This document shows positions 1 to 11,030 of a stretch of 64,000 nucleotides of DNA, one piece after another. The position numbers were made by a program, and so were the translations under genes. Positions within the stretch are counted from its first letter, which is position 1. The number at the start of each line of letters is the position of its first letter. The notes under the pieces were generated by a model, which saw only the letters and a list, made by a program, of their open reading frames with translations, was not told the origin of the DNA and made no database searches. The stretch is from Lineus longissimus (Eukaryota > Nemertea > Pilidiophora > Heteronemertea > Lineidae), in contig NC_088310.1 of NCBI RefSeq assembly GCF_910592395.1, positions 13,587,501-13,651,500 of the forward strand, given 5' to 3'.

Positions 1-249
1 TGAACAATCTTATACCATGACCCGAAGGGTATGCGTACAGGGGAGGGGGGGATTATGGCCACTGCATACAAGGTGCTTAGGGGGGGGGGGAAGAAAGGGT
101 CTGAACATCAATAGGTGTGTATGTACATTATGGACACTTTCATATCTTATTTTTAAATTACCTATGAAGGAATGCAGCAATGGTCTTGTAGTTATGGAAC
201 ATATTCAAAGCCATTGTATAATTCACATTGGGCATGGATAAGTAGAACT

Positions 250-930
250 TCATGACCTGGAAAATGGAAATGAGAAAATCATTACAGATACAAGTTATAG
301 TAGGTCAAATCAAAAACTTATAGGATATGTGATGTATCTTTGCTCAGAGTATCTACCCTTAAATATCATCGAAAAAAACAATTCACTAATAAGCGAGATA
401 TTGCACTTTATATATTTTTTAGTTTTGCCCCCGTTGGCCTAGTCGAGAATCAGATCGGACCGAAATTCGGTGTAAGAGGTTATATGATGAAGGGAGTCAT
501 GTGTACTAAATTTCAGTTCATAGCTTGAGTGGCTAAGAAATGTGCCATTGTTACCCTCGAACGGTTTATTTATGCCATTTGACCTCTGTCACCTTGAAAA
601 TTAGGTAAAATAAAAACCTGTATGATATGTGATGTATCCTTGAGGAGAACCTACCAAAAAATTTTCATCAAAACCAAGTCACTTATAAGAGATAACACAC
701 TTTTTAGGTTTCCACTTTTGACCCTATGGTGACAAAGTTAAAAATCATATCAAACCGAAATTCAGTGTCAGAGGTCATCTGACCTGGGTGGTCATGTGTT
801 CAAAGTTTTATGTTCATACCCCTAGCTGTTAAGAAACATACCACAGTTTTTGAAACAGGATACAGATGACGGCGGACTACAGGCAAGGGACGATGGACAC
901 AGCGGTATTGTATAGACTCCCCTATGTGAG
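250..930 (+). mobile_element. HINE/Pearl-like repeat (family 1), 5' truncated
   Basis: This holds two diverged copies of the family-1 internal unit of about 310 bp. Each runs from the AGGTCAAATCAAAA core, through GATATGTGATGTAT, a GCCCCC-GGTGG-like stretch and AATCAGATCGGACCG, to AAGAAACGTGCCA. It ends with the family tail TAGACTCCCCTATGTGAGCCAA near 930. The family head (GGCCATTGTGCTCACC) is absent. Bases 1-249 hold a G-rich stretch and nothing I recognise. Confidence 0.7.
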
Positions 931-1675
931 CCAACAATGATATGAAAAGCGACTTGTTTCGTCTTGTTCTTTTCGACAGTTTTGAGGAGAAGGGATGGCA
1001 CCGATTTTAGAATGCATTTTTCTCCCCCAAACCATCACATATTTTGGTGGTTAGCAGTATAAAGTATGTTGTCGGTGCTTAATGGACCATCTAAGGGCAT
1101 CGTAAGGTTCTATTTGTTGTAATCTAATGGGATATTCATTATATCATTTTTGACCATCTACAACAAGTTTTATAGCAGCGACAATAGACCAATGCCACTT
1201 TAAACTGCCCCGGCACTTCTCAGACATCGTTGATTTAGTTCTGCTCAGTATTCATAAATGGCACTCATGTACGTCAACAGACTACATGACTTTTTCACTG
1301 CTTTTTTTGCCAAATTTGGAGTTATGGGGGGTTAAACATACCAAATCTTTTACCCCAACTTGGGGGCTACTAATGAGCCTTTAATTAGTGCTTAATGGAT
1401 CGTAACTTAATGCTAAAAAGCCGAGAAAAGCAGGTTGGAAACTTCATGTACATTATACATTAGGCAAACACATGTAAAAATGTGTAGGTATAATGTGGTA
1501 AGTGGCTAACTTTCATTTTCATACCCCCTCTGGCCATGGTGGTGGTGGTGGTAGTGGTGGTGGTGGGGGGGGGGGGGGGGGGTCACATAAAGGGGGATGA
1601 AGGGTCAGGATCTTATCAGAATTTATTTTCTCTATTTTTATCATGGTTTGGGGTCATACTGAACATAAAACTCAA
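931..1675. other. Gene-free interval with GGT/G-run
   Basis: No exon or known element is recognised. Positions 1536-1582 are a (GGT)n tract running into about 20 consecutive G, a simple repeat capable of G-quadruplex formation. Confidence 0.5.
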
Positions 1676-2563
1676 TGAAATGGCCAGGGCCATTGTGCTC
1701 ACCTCATGTGGAGGAAAGATGGACAAAGAGCATGGTCTTGTGTCATGTAGTGTTAGGTTTGATGTAGGTCCAAGCAATTACAATTTCCCCAAAATGGCCA
1801 ATTTACAGTACATTCGACCTCTGTGACCTTGAAAAGTAGGTCAAATCAAAGAAGACCCGGGTGACACATTGAATGGTTGTTAGAATTAGATGTACCTATG
1901 ATATAAAATTGGTGCCAATCGGGCAAGTCATTACTAGGAATAATGGCATTTTGAAGAATTTAGGATTTGGCCCCCTCCCTGGAGGCCAAACGGCAAATCA
2001 GATCGCACCAAACTTCGGTACCTGAGATCACCTGACCAAGGGGTACATGTGTACTTAATTTGTGATCAATAGTCATTGCAGTTAAGAAACGTGCCATAGT
2101 TACGGCCTGACGGCGAATTTACGCCATTTGACCTCTGTGACCTTGACAAGAAGGTCAAATTAAAAACCTGTGTGACATATACTGTATGGTGGTTAGATGT
2201 ACCCATGATATCAAATTGGTGGCAATCGGGCAAGAAGTTAAGGAATAATCACATTTTTAAGGTTTTTGGATTTTGCCCCCTGGTGGTCAAGTGGTGAATC
2301 ATATTGGACCAAACTTTGGTCCCTGAGATCACCTGACTAAGGGGTAAATGTGTACCAAATTTGGTATCAATAGTCATTGCAGTTTAGAAACGTGCCATCG
2401 TTACATCCTAACGGCTAATTTACACCATTTGACCTCTGTGACCTTTAAAAGGAGGTCAAATCAAAAACCCGGAGGATATATGATGCACCTTTGCTAGAAG
2501 TACCTACCATATTTTTTTCAAAATTTCCCGACTACTAATATGAGGAAGGCTCAGGCCTTGATA
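1676..2563 (+). mobile_element. HINE/Pearl-like repeat (family 1), 5' part, interrupted
   Basis: It starts with the family head GAAATGGCCAGGGCCATTG then TGCTCACC, followed by three internal units with the TGACCTCTGTGACCTTGA core. It is nearly identical to 28635-29492. The sibling continues directly into the tail. Here the tail is displaced to 3913-4197 by the 2564-3912 insertion. Confidence 0.8.
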
Positions 2564-3912
2564 GGGAGCTCTTCGTTAATAGGGCTGGTGAGCGAGAAGA
2601 CTCGGGGGGGGGGGGGGGGGGGGGGTATATAGTTAGGATAATACCATCATGGCAGTTGACCGAAGAAGCAGTTGGCTAGCACACAATGTCAATGATTGAT
2701 GGCGAGTAGTTGGTGGGTGGGAGAGGGGGGATATAGTTAGGATGATGCCATCATGGCAGTTGACCCAATAGACGCTAGCTGTCGCAGTATAGAAAATAAG
2801 AGTGGGGAGAATGTGGGAAACTAAACACAACAGGAGAAGGATAGGTATTTTTGCCCGGAGATAAGCATAATGATCCCAAGACCCAAGTGTAATTAAGATT
2901 TATATTCTAATTCAAAAAGACCTTAGCCGACCCCCCCCCCCCGTCCTGAATAGTTTGAGGTCTCACTAGCCAGTGGTAATCAGGTGTTAATCTTGAAGTT
3001 ATAAGGCATAGAGGTGACATTTTTCAAATTTGTGTTATACAGGGTGTCTCATGCATTGTGCTACATCAGTCTATGCATGACTGTATGTCTAGACGACGTT
3101 GAAACTTGGTCAGATGTATTCTACAAGAGACAAGCTATTCAGAAATGTATAGGTTTGTGTGAGAGTAAGGTACTGCCAAGTCTACAGCCGCTGGAACAGG
3201 GGTATGCATGAAATGACGTCGCGTCATTTTTGGAGGCAGGTAGGCCTGGCCTCCGCACCGGCTTATGAGACCTGAGGGTAGCGCGCGCGTTTGAGTTAGT
3301 GCGCATGCGCTTTCTACGGAAAATTGAAATGGTGGTTTCAAGTTTCACGGTAGGATTTTGTCATGGAAACGGGGAAATAGACATTGAGACCAATGTACTT
3401 TCAAGATTATTGCATTATAAATGGGACCAGACCGTCGACATCTTGCCACACCCCATGATATTGACGAAATCGTCGTCGAAACGGGCAGCCCCGGACCGAT
3501 CATGTTGGTGCGCTTGAAACTACGGAAAAGTTAGCAGACGGAAAATCTTTTGCGGAATTTTGCCAGTTAAAAGCACGATTTCTTCGCGGAAAGAGAAAAA
3601 TAATCTCTGGCAGCGATGCAGCTTGTTGTTTAATGCATTTCGATTCGCCCCAGGGTATCGTTACACTTTGATTCGGCCCTGTTTTGACGAAATCTTCAAC
3701 CGAACAGCGGCTTCTCTGCGTAAACATCGTAGCGTCCCGCTGAATTGTTTGGAAAAAGAAAATCTCTCCCCAGGTAAATTGCTGTGCATTAGCGTATACG
3801 ATTCGCGTGCAAAACTGTCACCTGGGTGTGGAGGTTTTCTGGTTCCGGGTCAAGTTTTTTTCGTTGATGGTATACACACACTCTCTAACCATAAAGCTCG
3901 CTAAGAGCTCCC
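2564..3912. mobile_element. TIR element inserted at TA within family-1 repeat
   Basis: The ends are GGGAGCTCTT and its complement AAGAGCTCCC (10 bp perfect), flanked by TA at 2562-2563 and 3913-3914. The sibling repeat at 29490 reads straight through (GACTACTATTAAGG), showing the unoccupied state apart from about 26 extra bases left of the left end. TA target and short TIRs suggest a Tc1/mariner-type MITE. It holds a G20 run (about 2605-2625), a C-run at 2930, and a segment at 3199-3280 that recurs inverted at 63313-63380. Short open frames at 3299-3904 have no recognisable domain. Confidence 0.6.
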
Positions 3913-4090
3913 TATTAAGGGAGATATTGCATATTTTCACTTTTAACGTTTGTCCCCCTGGTGGCCAAACCATGAAACAAATCGGACCGAAACTTGGTCT
4001 CCCAGGTGTCATTACATAAGGGTACATGTGTACCAAGTTTCAACTCAATAGCTCTAACAGTTACGAAACGTGCCCTGCTAACGGACGACG

Positions 4091-4143
<53 letters not shown>

Positions 4144-4197
4144 ACGACGGACGCCACGGTATGGGATAAGCTCACCTCTGCTAAGAGGTGAGCTAAA
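3913..4197 (+). mobile_element. HINE/Pearl-like repeat (family 1), 3' tail with (GAC)n and hairpin
   Basis: This is the displaced 3' end of the element begun at 1676. It has a (GAC)n microsatellite at 4081-4150, then a hairpin AGCTCACCTCT/AGAGGTGAGCT, then AAAAA. The matching tail is at 29493-29776. Terminal hairpin, microsatellite and subterminal GCTCACC/GGTGAGC inverted repeats are features of HINE-type non-autonomous Helentrons. Confidence 0.75.
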
Positions 4198-4275
4198 AAC
4201 TATTGACATAACACCAATATTCATTATGTCATAGCCCTGTGAAGTGTGGGTATAACATTTTCTGATTTTCTAAAA

Positions 4276-5598
4276 TGAAACGGCCAGGGGCCATTGTGCT
4301 CACCGTATTCATCTTTTAGTAGGCAGGATCATGCTTAGTTTAGAGGTGAATATGGTGAACACAATCAGGCATGAAGACTTTTTTTAGATGTGTATTGATG
4401 TCAAGTAATAAGACAAGTTTATCTTTATGATCCAACCAATAATTGTCTATGACATCAACAAGATCAATATCGTGTGATTGCTAAGAGTCCCTGCAATAAA
4501 AATTTCATCGAAAAAAAGTCATTAATAAGCGAGATTTTGCATGTCCTACATTTTCAGTTTTGACCCGCTGGTGGCCAAATCAAGAATCAGATCAGGCCAA
4601 AATTCGGTGTCAGAGATTATCTGATGTAGGGGGTTACATGTACCAACTTTCAAGTTCATAGCTTCAGCAGTTAAGAAACGTGCCATAGTTACACTTTAAC
4701 GGCCAATTTACGCCATTTGACCTCTGTGACCTAGAAAAGGAGGTCAAATCCAAAAATCGTAGGACATGTGGTGTATCCTTGCTAGAAGTCTCTGCCATAA
4801 AAAATTTATCGACAACAATTCACTCAAATAAGCAAGATATTGCACTTCTTACTTTTTCCATTATGGCCCCCTGGTGGCCGAATAAAGAATCAGATCGGGA
4901 ATTCGGCATCAGAGGTTATCTGGTGTAGGGGGTTATATGCACCAAGTTTCAAGTTCATAGCTTTAATGGTTAAGAAACGTGCCATAGTTTACACTCTAGC
5001 GGCCAATTTACGCCATATGACCTCTGTGACCTTGAAAAGTACGTCAAATTGAAAACCCGTAAGATATGTGATGTATTCTTCCTAAGAGTACCTACCATAA
5101 AAATTTTATCGAAAACAAGTCACTTATAAGCGAGATATCACACTTTTTAGATTTCCACTTTTGGCCCCCTGGTGGCAAAGTTGAGAATCAGATCAAACTG
5201 AAATTCAGCACCAGAGGCTATGTGATATAGGGGGTTATATGTACCAAGTTTCAAGTTCATAGCTTTAGTGGTTAAGAAACGTGCCATAGTTTACACTCTA
5301 ATGGCCAATTTACGCCATATGACCTCTGTGACCTTGAAAACAAGGTCAAATTAAAAACCCGTATAATATAAAATGTATATTTGCTATGAGTACCTACAAC
5401 AAAAGTTTTATCGAAAACAAGTCACTGATAAGCGAGATATCACACTTTTTAGATATCAACATTTGGCCCCCTGGTGGCCAAACAGAGAATCAGATCGGAC
5501 TAAAAATCAGTGTCAGAGGTCAGCTGACCTGGGGCATTCTGTGTACAAAGTTTCAAGTTCATAGCCCTAGCAGTTAAGAAACGTGCCACTGTTAGGAT

Positions 5599-5635
<37 letters not shown>

Positions 5636-5678
5636 ACACAGCGCTATCATATAGACTCCCCTTACGGTGAGCCAAAAA
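4276..5678 (+). mobile_element. HINE/Pearl-like repeat (family 1), near full length
   Basis: The head GGCCAGGGGCCATTG-TGCTCACC is at about 4282. About four internal units follow, with TGACCTCTGTGACCTTGA cores near 4720, 5020 and 5320. A (GAC)n run lies at 5597-5634 and the tail CGGTGAGCCAAAAA ends near 5678. It shows the full family layout: palindromic head, tandem core units, microsatellite, inverted-repeat tail. No coding capacity. Confidence 0.8.
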
Positions 5679-6000
5679 TTTAGTGTCCAAAGGGTTAATT
5701 TCGCTCCTGTCGTAAAAATGAACAAATCATGAAAACATGCAAAATGGCTCGACTTTTGTGGTCAAACGCTAGCATGTTAAGAAGATGCATTTTTGTTCTA
5801 TTAACATTTTTCTAATTTACTGTCACTGTTATTTAATTTAATATTTAATAGTTTTATGATTTTGAAGCCCAGTTTCTTGGTTTTCTAGATTAGAAAACGA
5901 TTCATTTTCCCATCGTTGAGCCTGTTTTGGCAAACATTAGGCGCAAAGTGGTGTGAGTATACCGTTCCAATATTGTTGAACATGCCATTTGGCTGAAACC
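5679..6000. other. Gene-free interval
   Basis: AT-rich sequence with no exon, repeat copy or motif I recognise. Confidence 0.4.
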
Positions 6001-6002
6001 TA

Positions 6003-6466
6003 AAGCCCGCAGCACACTAGCCGCCAACTTTGGCGACAAGAAGCGTTCGGCTGACACCTCTCGACGCCAAAGTTGGTGGCCAGTGAATCCCGGTCAGAGC
6101 ACACCTGCCCAGAATTGGCGTCCAGTAGCATCTTTTCCGCCACTTTAACCCATCCTGGGCCATCTTGGGCCATGCAGTGCGAAATCATGTGACATCAAGA
6201 CGCAAGCTGATTGGCCATAGCCTCGCCGCCGATGCCAAGCCAGGCGGCCATCCGCAGCACACCTGGCATCTTCTTGCATTCAAACGCGGTGACACGCGTC
6301 TAAAATCAAACATGTTAGATATTTGGGGTTTAGTTGCGGCAAGTGGCATCAAGTCACGTTCGCCGACGCCGTTCATAGCAGACTAGGAATTTTTCAGGCG
6401 TTCAGGACTCTTGCGGCAAAAAACGCCTGTGAACGCCAAAGTTGGCGGCTAGTGTGCTGCGGGCTT
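6003..6466. mobile_element. MITE with long TIR AAGCCCGCAGCACAC, copy 1
   Basis: About 33 bp of terminal inverted repeat starting AAGCCCGCAGCACACTAGCC, closing with the complement ending GTGTGCTGCGGGCTT, flanked by TA on both sides. The inner part is GC-rich and partly self-complementary, with repeated GACGCC/GGCGTC. Related copies are at 7937-8365 and about 8725-9127. A TA duplication suggests Tc1/mariner-type mobilisation. No coding capacity. Confidence 0.8.
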
Positions 6467-7936
6467 TACATATATTTATGATTTGTAAATTTTGAGTCAT
6501 TTTGAGTCATCTCATGATACAACAGTGTGCCTGTAACAAGTTTGCAATTGATTACAACCTAATTAGGAATTTTTTTATTACAAATCTCATACCGATTAGT
6601 GAGTGCACACAGCTTAATGTCTGTTTGATTAAGGTTTTGTTTGTCAATCAACAGCTAACACATCTGCCTAATTTTTTAGATACTTCACATCTATATAAAG
6701 TCAACAATTCGTACTGCAAAAGCAGAGTATATTTTTTTGTTGAATTTTGGTCATTCTTTTTACTGTTTTGCACATCAGCTCAGTTGGTAACTGAATTAAA
6801 ATAGGCTTCATCATGGCTTCCAGTTAATTGCCCGAGAGAGCTGGGGTACTCCCCCAGAAAATTCTGTGAGGTTTAAGTGCCTTAGATGCGTTTCCCTCAT
6901 AACTGACAACAACTTATGTGTTTCGTTTGCCTGAAACAAATGATTGTTTTCTAACACAGGTTTTTGTTATTTTTTGTACCGACAGAAACAAGGCGTGCTA
7001 TTTCTACCCTATTGACTTATAAATAAGAGTGCATTTGAACAATGCGGCGAACATTTTGGAGACTAGAAAAATGTTTGATGATCAAAAATGTGGGGGGGGG
7101 GGGCGGGCGGCTGGTGTGCCCCATGGATCAGTGTCTGGTGTTAATAGTGTACAAATGGCCTTGCTATACTAATGGTACTATGGGCTATAGTACACTTCCG
7201 CAAAAGAGAATTTATGAATACAGTAGCCAAACACAATAGAAATATAAAAGCTATATCCTGCGCATCTGGTGGACAGATGATATGTGCTGTACCCGATCTT
7301 GTAGTATTGCTATATTTTAATGAGTGACATCCCAATGTGGTGATATTTCTGCCAATTTCAGCAACAGTGCATGTCTATCACCTTGTTTACTAATACAATA
7401 AACCAGACATATAAAAGCCATCTTGTAATGTTTTGGAACAAGTTGTTAGCTCAGAATATGGAGGGATATAAACACACCAATCTTGTTGTTAGGCCTGCAA
7501 TTGATTTTAATTCATTACTGTAATAACAATGTATCTGAAAAAAGAGTTTTTGGACATGAGGACCACGTGCCCCCCTTCCGATTCTTGATGCGCCTATTCC
7601 CGTCATCCTTCGTAAATGTCAAATCAAACTTAAAGAAATAAGCAAAAAATAATGTTACCCCCACAGGATCTAGCCAGAGCCCCAGGGTTAGAAGGTATGA
7701 CATATTACCAATAGGCCATTGTACAAATGACTGAATGCATCGTAAACAGGAATTTGTAGTTCATACTGGGTGTTTCAAACAGGAATCCACATACGGGTGT
7801 AATACTAGAATGAACTGTGTCTTCTTTTTTTCTTTTTTATGTTGCTTAAAAGCTAGTCTGGCTTAGTGGTGTGATCATTTTAACTGACTTGACTCTTATT
7901 CTGTGTCAGTGCATGATTGTAGGGTGGCATCCTGTA
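6467..7936. other. Gene-free intronic/3' interval
   Basis: AT-rich, with a G11 run near 7090. I looked for the missing FANCM HhH exons on the minus strand and found none. No recognisable repeat copy. Confidence 0.4.
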
Positions 7937-8365
7937 GCCCGCAGCACACCAGCCGCCAACTTTGGCGACAAGAAGCTTTCGGCTGACGCCTCTCGACGCC
8001 AAAGTTGGCGGCTAGTGGATCCCGGTCAGAGCACACCTGCCCAGAATTGGCGTCCAGTAGCGTCTTTTCCGCCACTTTAGGCTGCCATTTTGATATCATG
8101 TGACATCAAGCGCAAGCTGATTGGCCATAGCCTCGCCGTCGACGCCAAGTCAGGCGGCCATCCGTAGCAAACCTGGCTTCTTATTGCGTTCAAACGCGGC
8201 GACACGCGTCAAAAATCAAACATGTTAGATATTTGGCGTTTAGTGGCGTCAAGTGGCGTTTGCCGACGCCGTTCGTAGCAGACTAGGGATTTTTCAGGCG
8301 TTCAGGACTCTTGTGGCAAAAAATGCCTGTGAACGTAGAAGTTGGCGGCTAGTGTGCTGCGGGCT
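7937..8365. mobile_element. MITE of the AAGCCCGCAG family, copy 2
   Basis: Same terminal repeats and inner sequence as 6003-6466, with the ends slightly shortened (GCCCGCAGCACACCAGCC ... GTGTGCTGCGGGC). TA lies on both sides (7935-7936; 8366-8367). Confidence 0.75.
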
Positions 8366-8469
8366 TATGGGAGGGCAACATTTTGTCATTGAGTGTTTCC
8401 GTTTCGGAGTATTTCCACTCATTGTTGGGGAAGGTTGAAAGACATATTGACTTCTTTGTCTGTCTTTGA

Positions 8470-8655
8470 AAATTCATGCTGGTTAAGAAACATGCTATAG
8501 TATATAGCTGAATGGAACATTTATGCCATTTAATCTCTGTGATCTTGAAAAGTAGATGAAATCAAGAATCCATTCGACAGATACGGTATGGTGGTTAGAT
8601 GTACCCCAAATATGAAATTGGTGGCAATCCGGCAAGTAGTTAACCCTTTAGGAGC
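8470..8655 (+). mobile_element. Family-1 repeat fragment
   Basis: A degenerate internal unit: GGTTAAGAAACATGC, a decayed core TCTGTGATCTTGAAAAGTAG, and GGTGGCAATCCGGCAAG. Both ends are lost. Confidence 0.6.
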
Positions 8656-8670
8656 ATGACATATTACAGC

Positions 8671-8722
8671 AGAACCTCCCTATTGAGGACACCCATGGGA
8701 CTGACAAGTGCTGTCCTTAATA
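8671..8722 (+). mobile_element. Terminal fragment of the CAGNAGAACCTC family
   Basis: CAGCAGAACCTCCCTATTGA plus ACTGACAAGTGCTGTCCTTA matches the left end of the MITE at 17579-17754. It is cut where the next MITE fragment begins, suggesting a nested insertion or a deletion join. Confidence 0.6.
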
Positions 8723-8724
8723 TA

Positions 8725-9127
8725 AGCGTTCGGCTGACGCCTCTCAACGCCAAAGTTGGTGGCCAGTGGATCCCGGTCAGAGCACACCTGCCCAGAATTG
8801 GCGTCCAGTAGCGCCTTTTCCGCAACTTTAGGCTGCCATTTTGAAATCATGTGACATCAAGACACAAGCTGATTGGCCATAGCCTCACCGCCGACGCCAA
8901 GTCAGGCAGCCATCCGTAGCAAACCTGGCTTCTTATTGCGTTCAAAAGCGGCGACACGCGTCAAAAATCAAACATGTTAGATATTTGGCATTTAGTTGCG
9001 GCAAGTGGCGTCAAGTCGCATTCGCCGACACCGTTCGTAGCAGACTAGGGATTTTTCAGGCGTTCAGGACTCTTGCGGCAAAAAACGCCTGTGAACGCCG
9101 AAGTTGGCGGCTAGTGTGCTGCAAGCT
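8725..9127. mobile_element. MITE of the AAGCCCGCAG family, copy 3, 5' truncated
   Basis: It begins inside the family at AAGCGTTCGGCTGACGCC and runs to a mutated right end (GTGTGCTGCAAGCTT). It lacks the left terminal repeat. Confidence 0.7.
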
Positions 9128-9511
9128 TAAGAGTATCCATCATAACATAGTTATCGAAAACGAAACACTAATAAGTGAGATATCACCCTTTGTTTATTTT
9201 CGAGACAGGAATGGGTTGAAATATAAAGGTGTTGTTCACATCAGTGGAGGAGTATTTTTATGGTGTAAATCTTTGGTGATTTACTCTTCTCTTTCTACCA
9301 TATACTTTTCGCTTAGGCCTGAACTAGCACAGCTTGAAGTAAAACAATAGTTTATAATTGGTATTAATTAGCATGTTATTGATGAGGGATTAGCCACTCC
9401 AAAACGTGTTTCTGTTTGGCATTATTTTTATTTCTGTCTCCAAGTAATACATGTTGTAAGTAACTTGTTTTCTTGGTGAATCTCATGACATTGTATAGGA
9501 ACTCGGTTTTG
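9128..9511. other. Gene-free interval
   Basis: The left part carries a short trace of family-1 sequence (CGAAAACGAAACACTAATAAGTGAGATATCAC); the rest is unrecognised. GTTTTG at 9506-9511 is the left direct repeat of the palindromic element that follows. Confidence 0.4.
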
Positions 9512-10780
9512 TACGAAAGCCCAGAAGGCTCATTCGACAAAAATTACTTCGACAAAACTCACTTCAACAAAGACTTCGACAAAATTGATTTCGACAAAAC
9601 TCACTTCGACAAAATCGACCAATCAAATCGTGTTTTACATACCTACCTATGTGTTTTACATAGGTAGGCCAGAGGTGAGACAAGACCACAGTTGATTTTT
9701 TAAGCCTTTTAGCAGTCAAATTGTCAATGTTTGACCGCGACGCATCAAATAATGCGTGCGGTTGTGAATCTGAAATTTAGATTATGTTATTCCGGACAGT
9801 CGGGCAAGTAAATGGTGAAAAATAAACTGGTGATTGACCACGGAAATTTTTTGATAATCGACAAATTAGACGGACTTTGATATTTCCACTCTTTTCAGCC
9901 AACTGGCAGAAAAAACTCAAAACACGCCCCCTATTACCAAATTAGCAAAATTCGAAATTAATTTTTTCATCAAATAATTTCTTTATATCTGTAGACTTGC
10001 CACAGCAAATATTTTTTCAATACCTCTCCAAATATGTACTTGAGAGTTAAAAACATGCACTCGTCTAATTGATAGGCCTCGACCCTCCAACCTATGAATA
10101 TTCATTAGTGGTCTTGTCTCAGGTCGGTATTTAGGTCATAGTAGCTATCATGGCGGTCAAGGATCCACCCAACACGAGGGTATCAATCTCTGATGAGCAA
10201 AACTCGTTCGCATTTATTTTCTGCTTCACTACATTTCTTGTGGACATGTATCTTATATAGACGGATGCTTTATGTGTATGGTAGCATATCATGATACATA
10301 CAAACAGATATCCGTGCCGTGATTTTACAGTACTGACAGCGTCTTACAATTACCGCAGGCCGTTAGGCCAGGCCCTTACTCATAAAACTCATTTATAAGT
10401 AGTGTACTTAACAAGCTCTTCTACCTTTAGTGACTCGCGGTTTCGGAAAATAAATACGAACGAGTTTTGCTCATCAGAGATTGATACCCTCGTGTTGGGT
10501 GGATCCTTGACCGCCATAATAGCTACTTTGACCTAAATACCGACCTCTGGCCTACCTGTAAAACACATAGGTAGGTATGTAAAACACGATTTGATTGGTC
10601 GATTTTGTCGAAGTGAGTTTTGTTGAAGTGAGTTTTGTCGAAGTGAATTTTGGCGAAGTCAATTTTGTCGAAGTGAGTTTTGTCGAAATCAATTTTGTCG
10701 AAGTCTTTGTTGAAGTGAGTTTTGTGGAAGTCAATTTTGTCGAAGTAAGTTTTGTCGAATGAGCCTTCTAGGCTTTCGTA
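9512..10780. mobile_element. Foldback-like palindromic element with minisatellite arms
   Basis: Long inverted arms: left 9512-9676 plus 10125-10221, right 10445-10780. Ends are TACGAAAGCC and GGCTTTCGTA, flanked by a 6-bp direct repeat GTTTTG (9506-9511; 10781-10786). Both arms hold a 15-bp minisatellite (TTCGACAAAACTCAC and variants), with fewer units on the left. The unique centre is 10222-10444. A 444-bp MITE (9677-10120) sits in the left arm only. Long tandem-repeat arms are typical of foldback elements, but the superfamily is not determinable. Confidence 0.75.
9677..10120 (-). mobile_element. MITE A (GAGACAAGACCAC ends), single copy nested in palindrome arm
   Basis: 444 bp with terminal repeats GAGACAAGACCAC / GTGGTCTTGTCTC, flanked by AGGT at 9673-9676 and 10121-10124. 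The other palindrome arm has only one AGGT at the same point (about 10543-10546), so the empty site is preserved in cis. The inner sequence is the reverse orientation of the A copies at 33468-36594. Confidence 0.9.
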
Positions 10781-11030
10781 GTTTTGGACTCCAGACTGGA
10801 AACACACGAAACACACACTCACATATCTGGTTCTCCTATCTATTGTAACTGTATGTAAATGTGCTGTGTTATTCAAGATTTATCAATTATAAGAAGTGAA
10901 AAGCATTTCTTGACTCCAAGTGATTCACAGCTAGTCTTCCCCCCCCCCCCCCCATAATAGTATCATACATTTACCCAAGTTTTAAGTTGGTACATTGAAT
11001 GGTCTAGGAGATTTCATATAGCCCATAGCC
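10781..11030. other. Spacer with C-run
   Basis: Short unrecognised stretch containing a C15 homopolymer at about 10939-10953. Confidence 0.4.

Noticed and set aside
3299-3904. Plus- and minus-strand frames of 70-114 residues inside the 2564-3912 element
   Set aside because: No transposase signature or recognisable domain, and mutually overlapping frames on both strands.
3915-4191. Open frames with long poly-Arg runs on both strands, also at 29496-29769
   Set aside because: They are translations of the (GAC)n microsatellite in family-1 tails, not genes.
10523-10876. 117-residue minus-strand frame with FDKTH/FDKID pentapeptide repeats, and the 64-residue mirror frame at 9473-9667
   Set aside because: They translate the 15-bp minisatellite in the arms of a palindromic element; no conserved domain, and the frame runs into unrelated flank.
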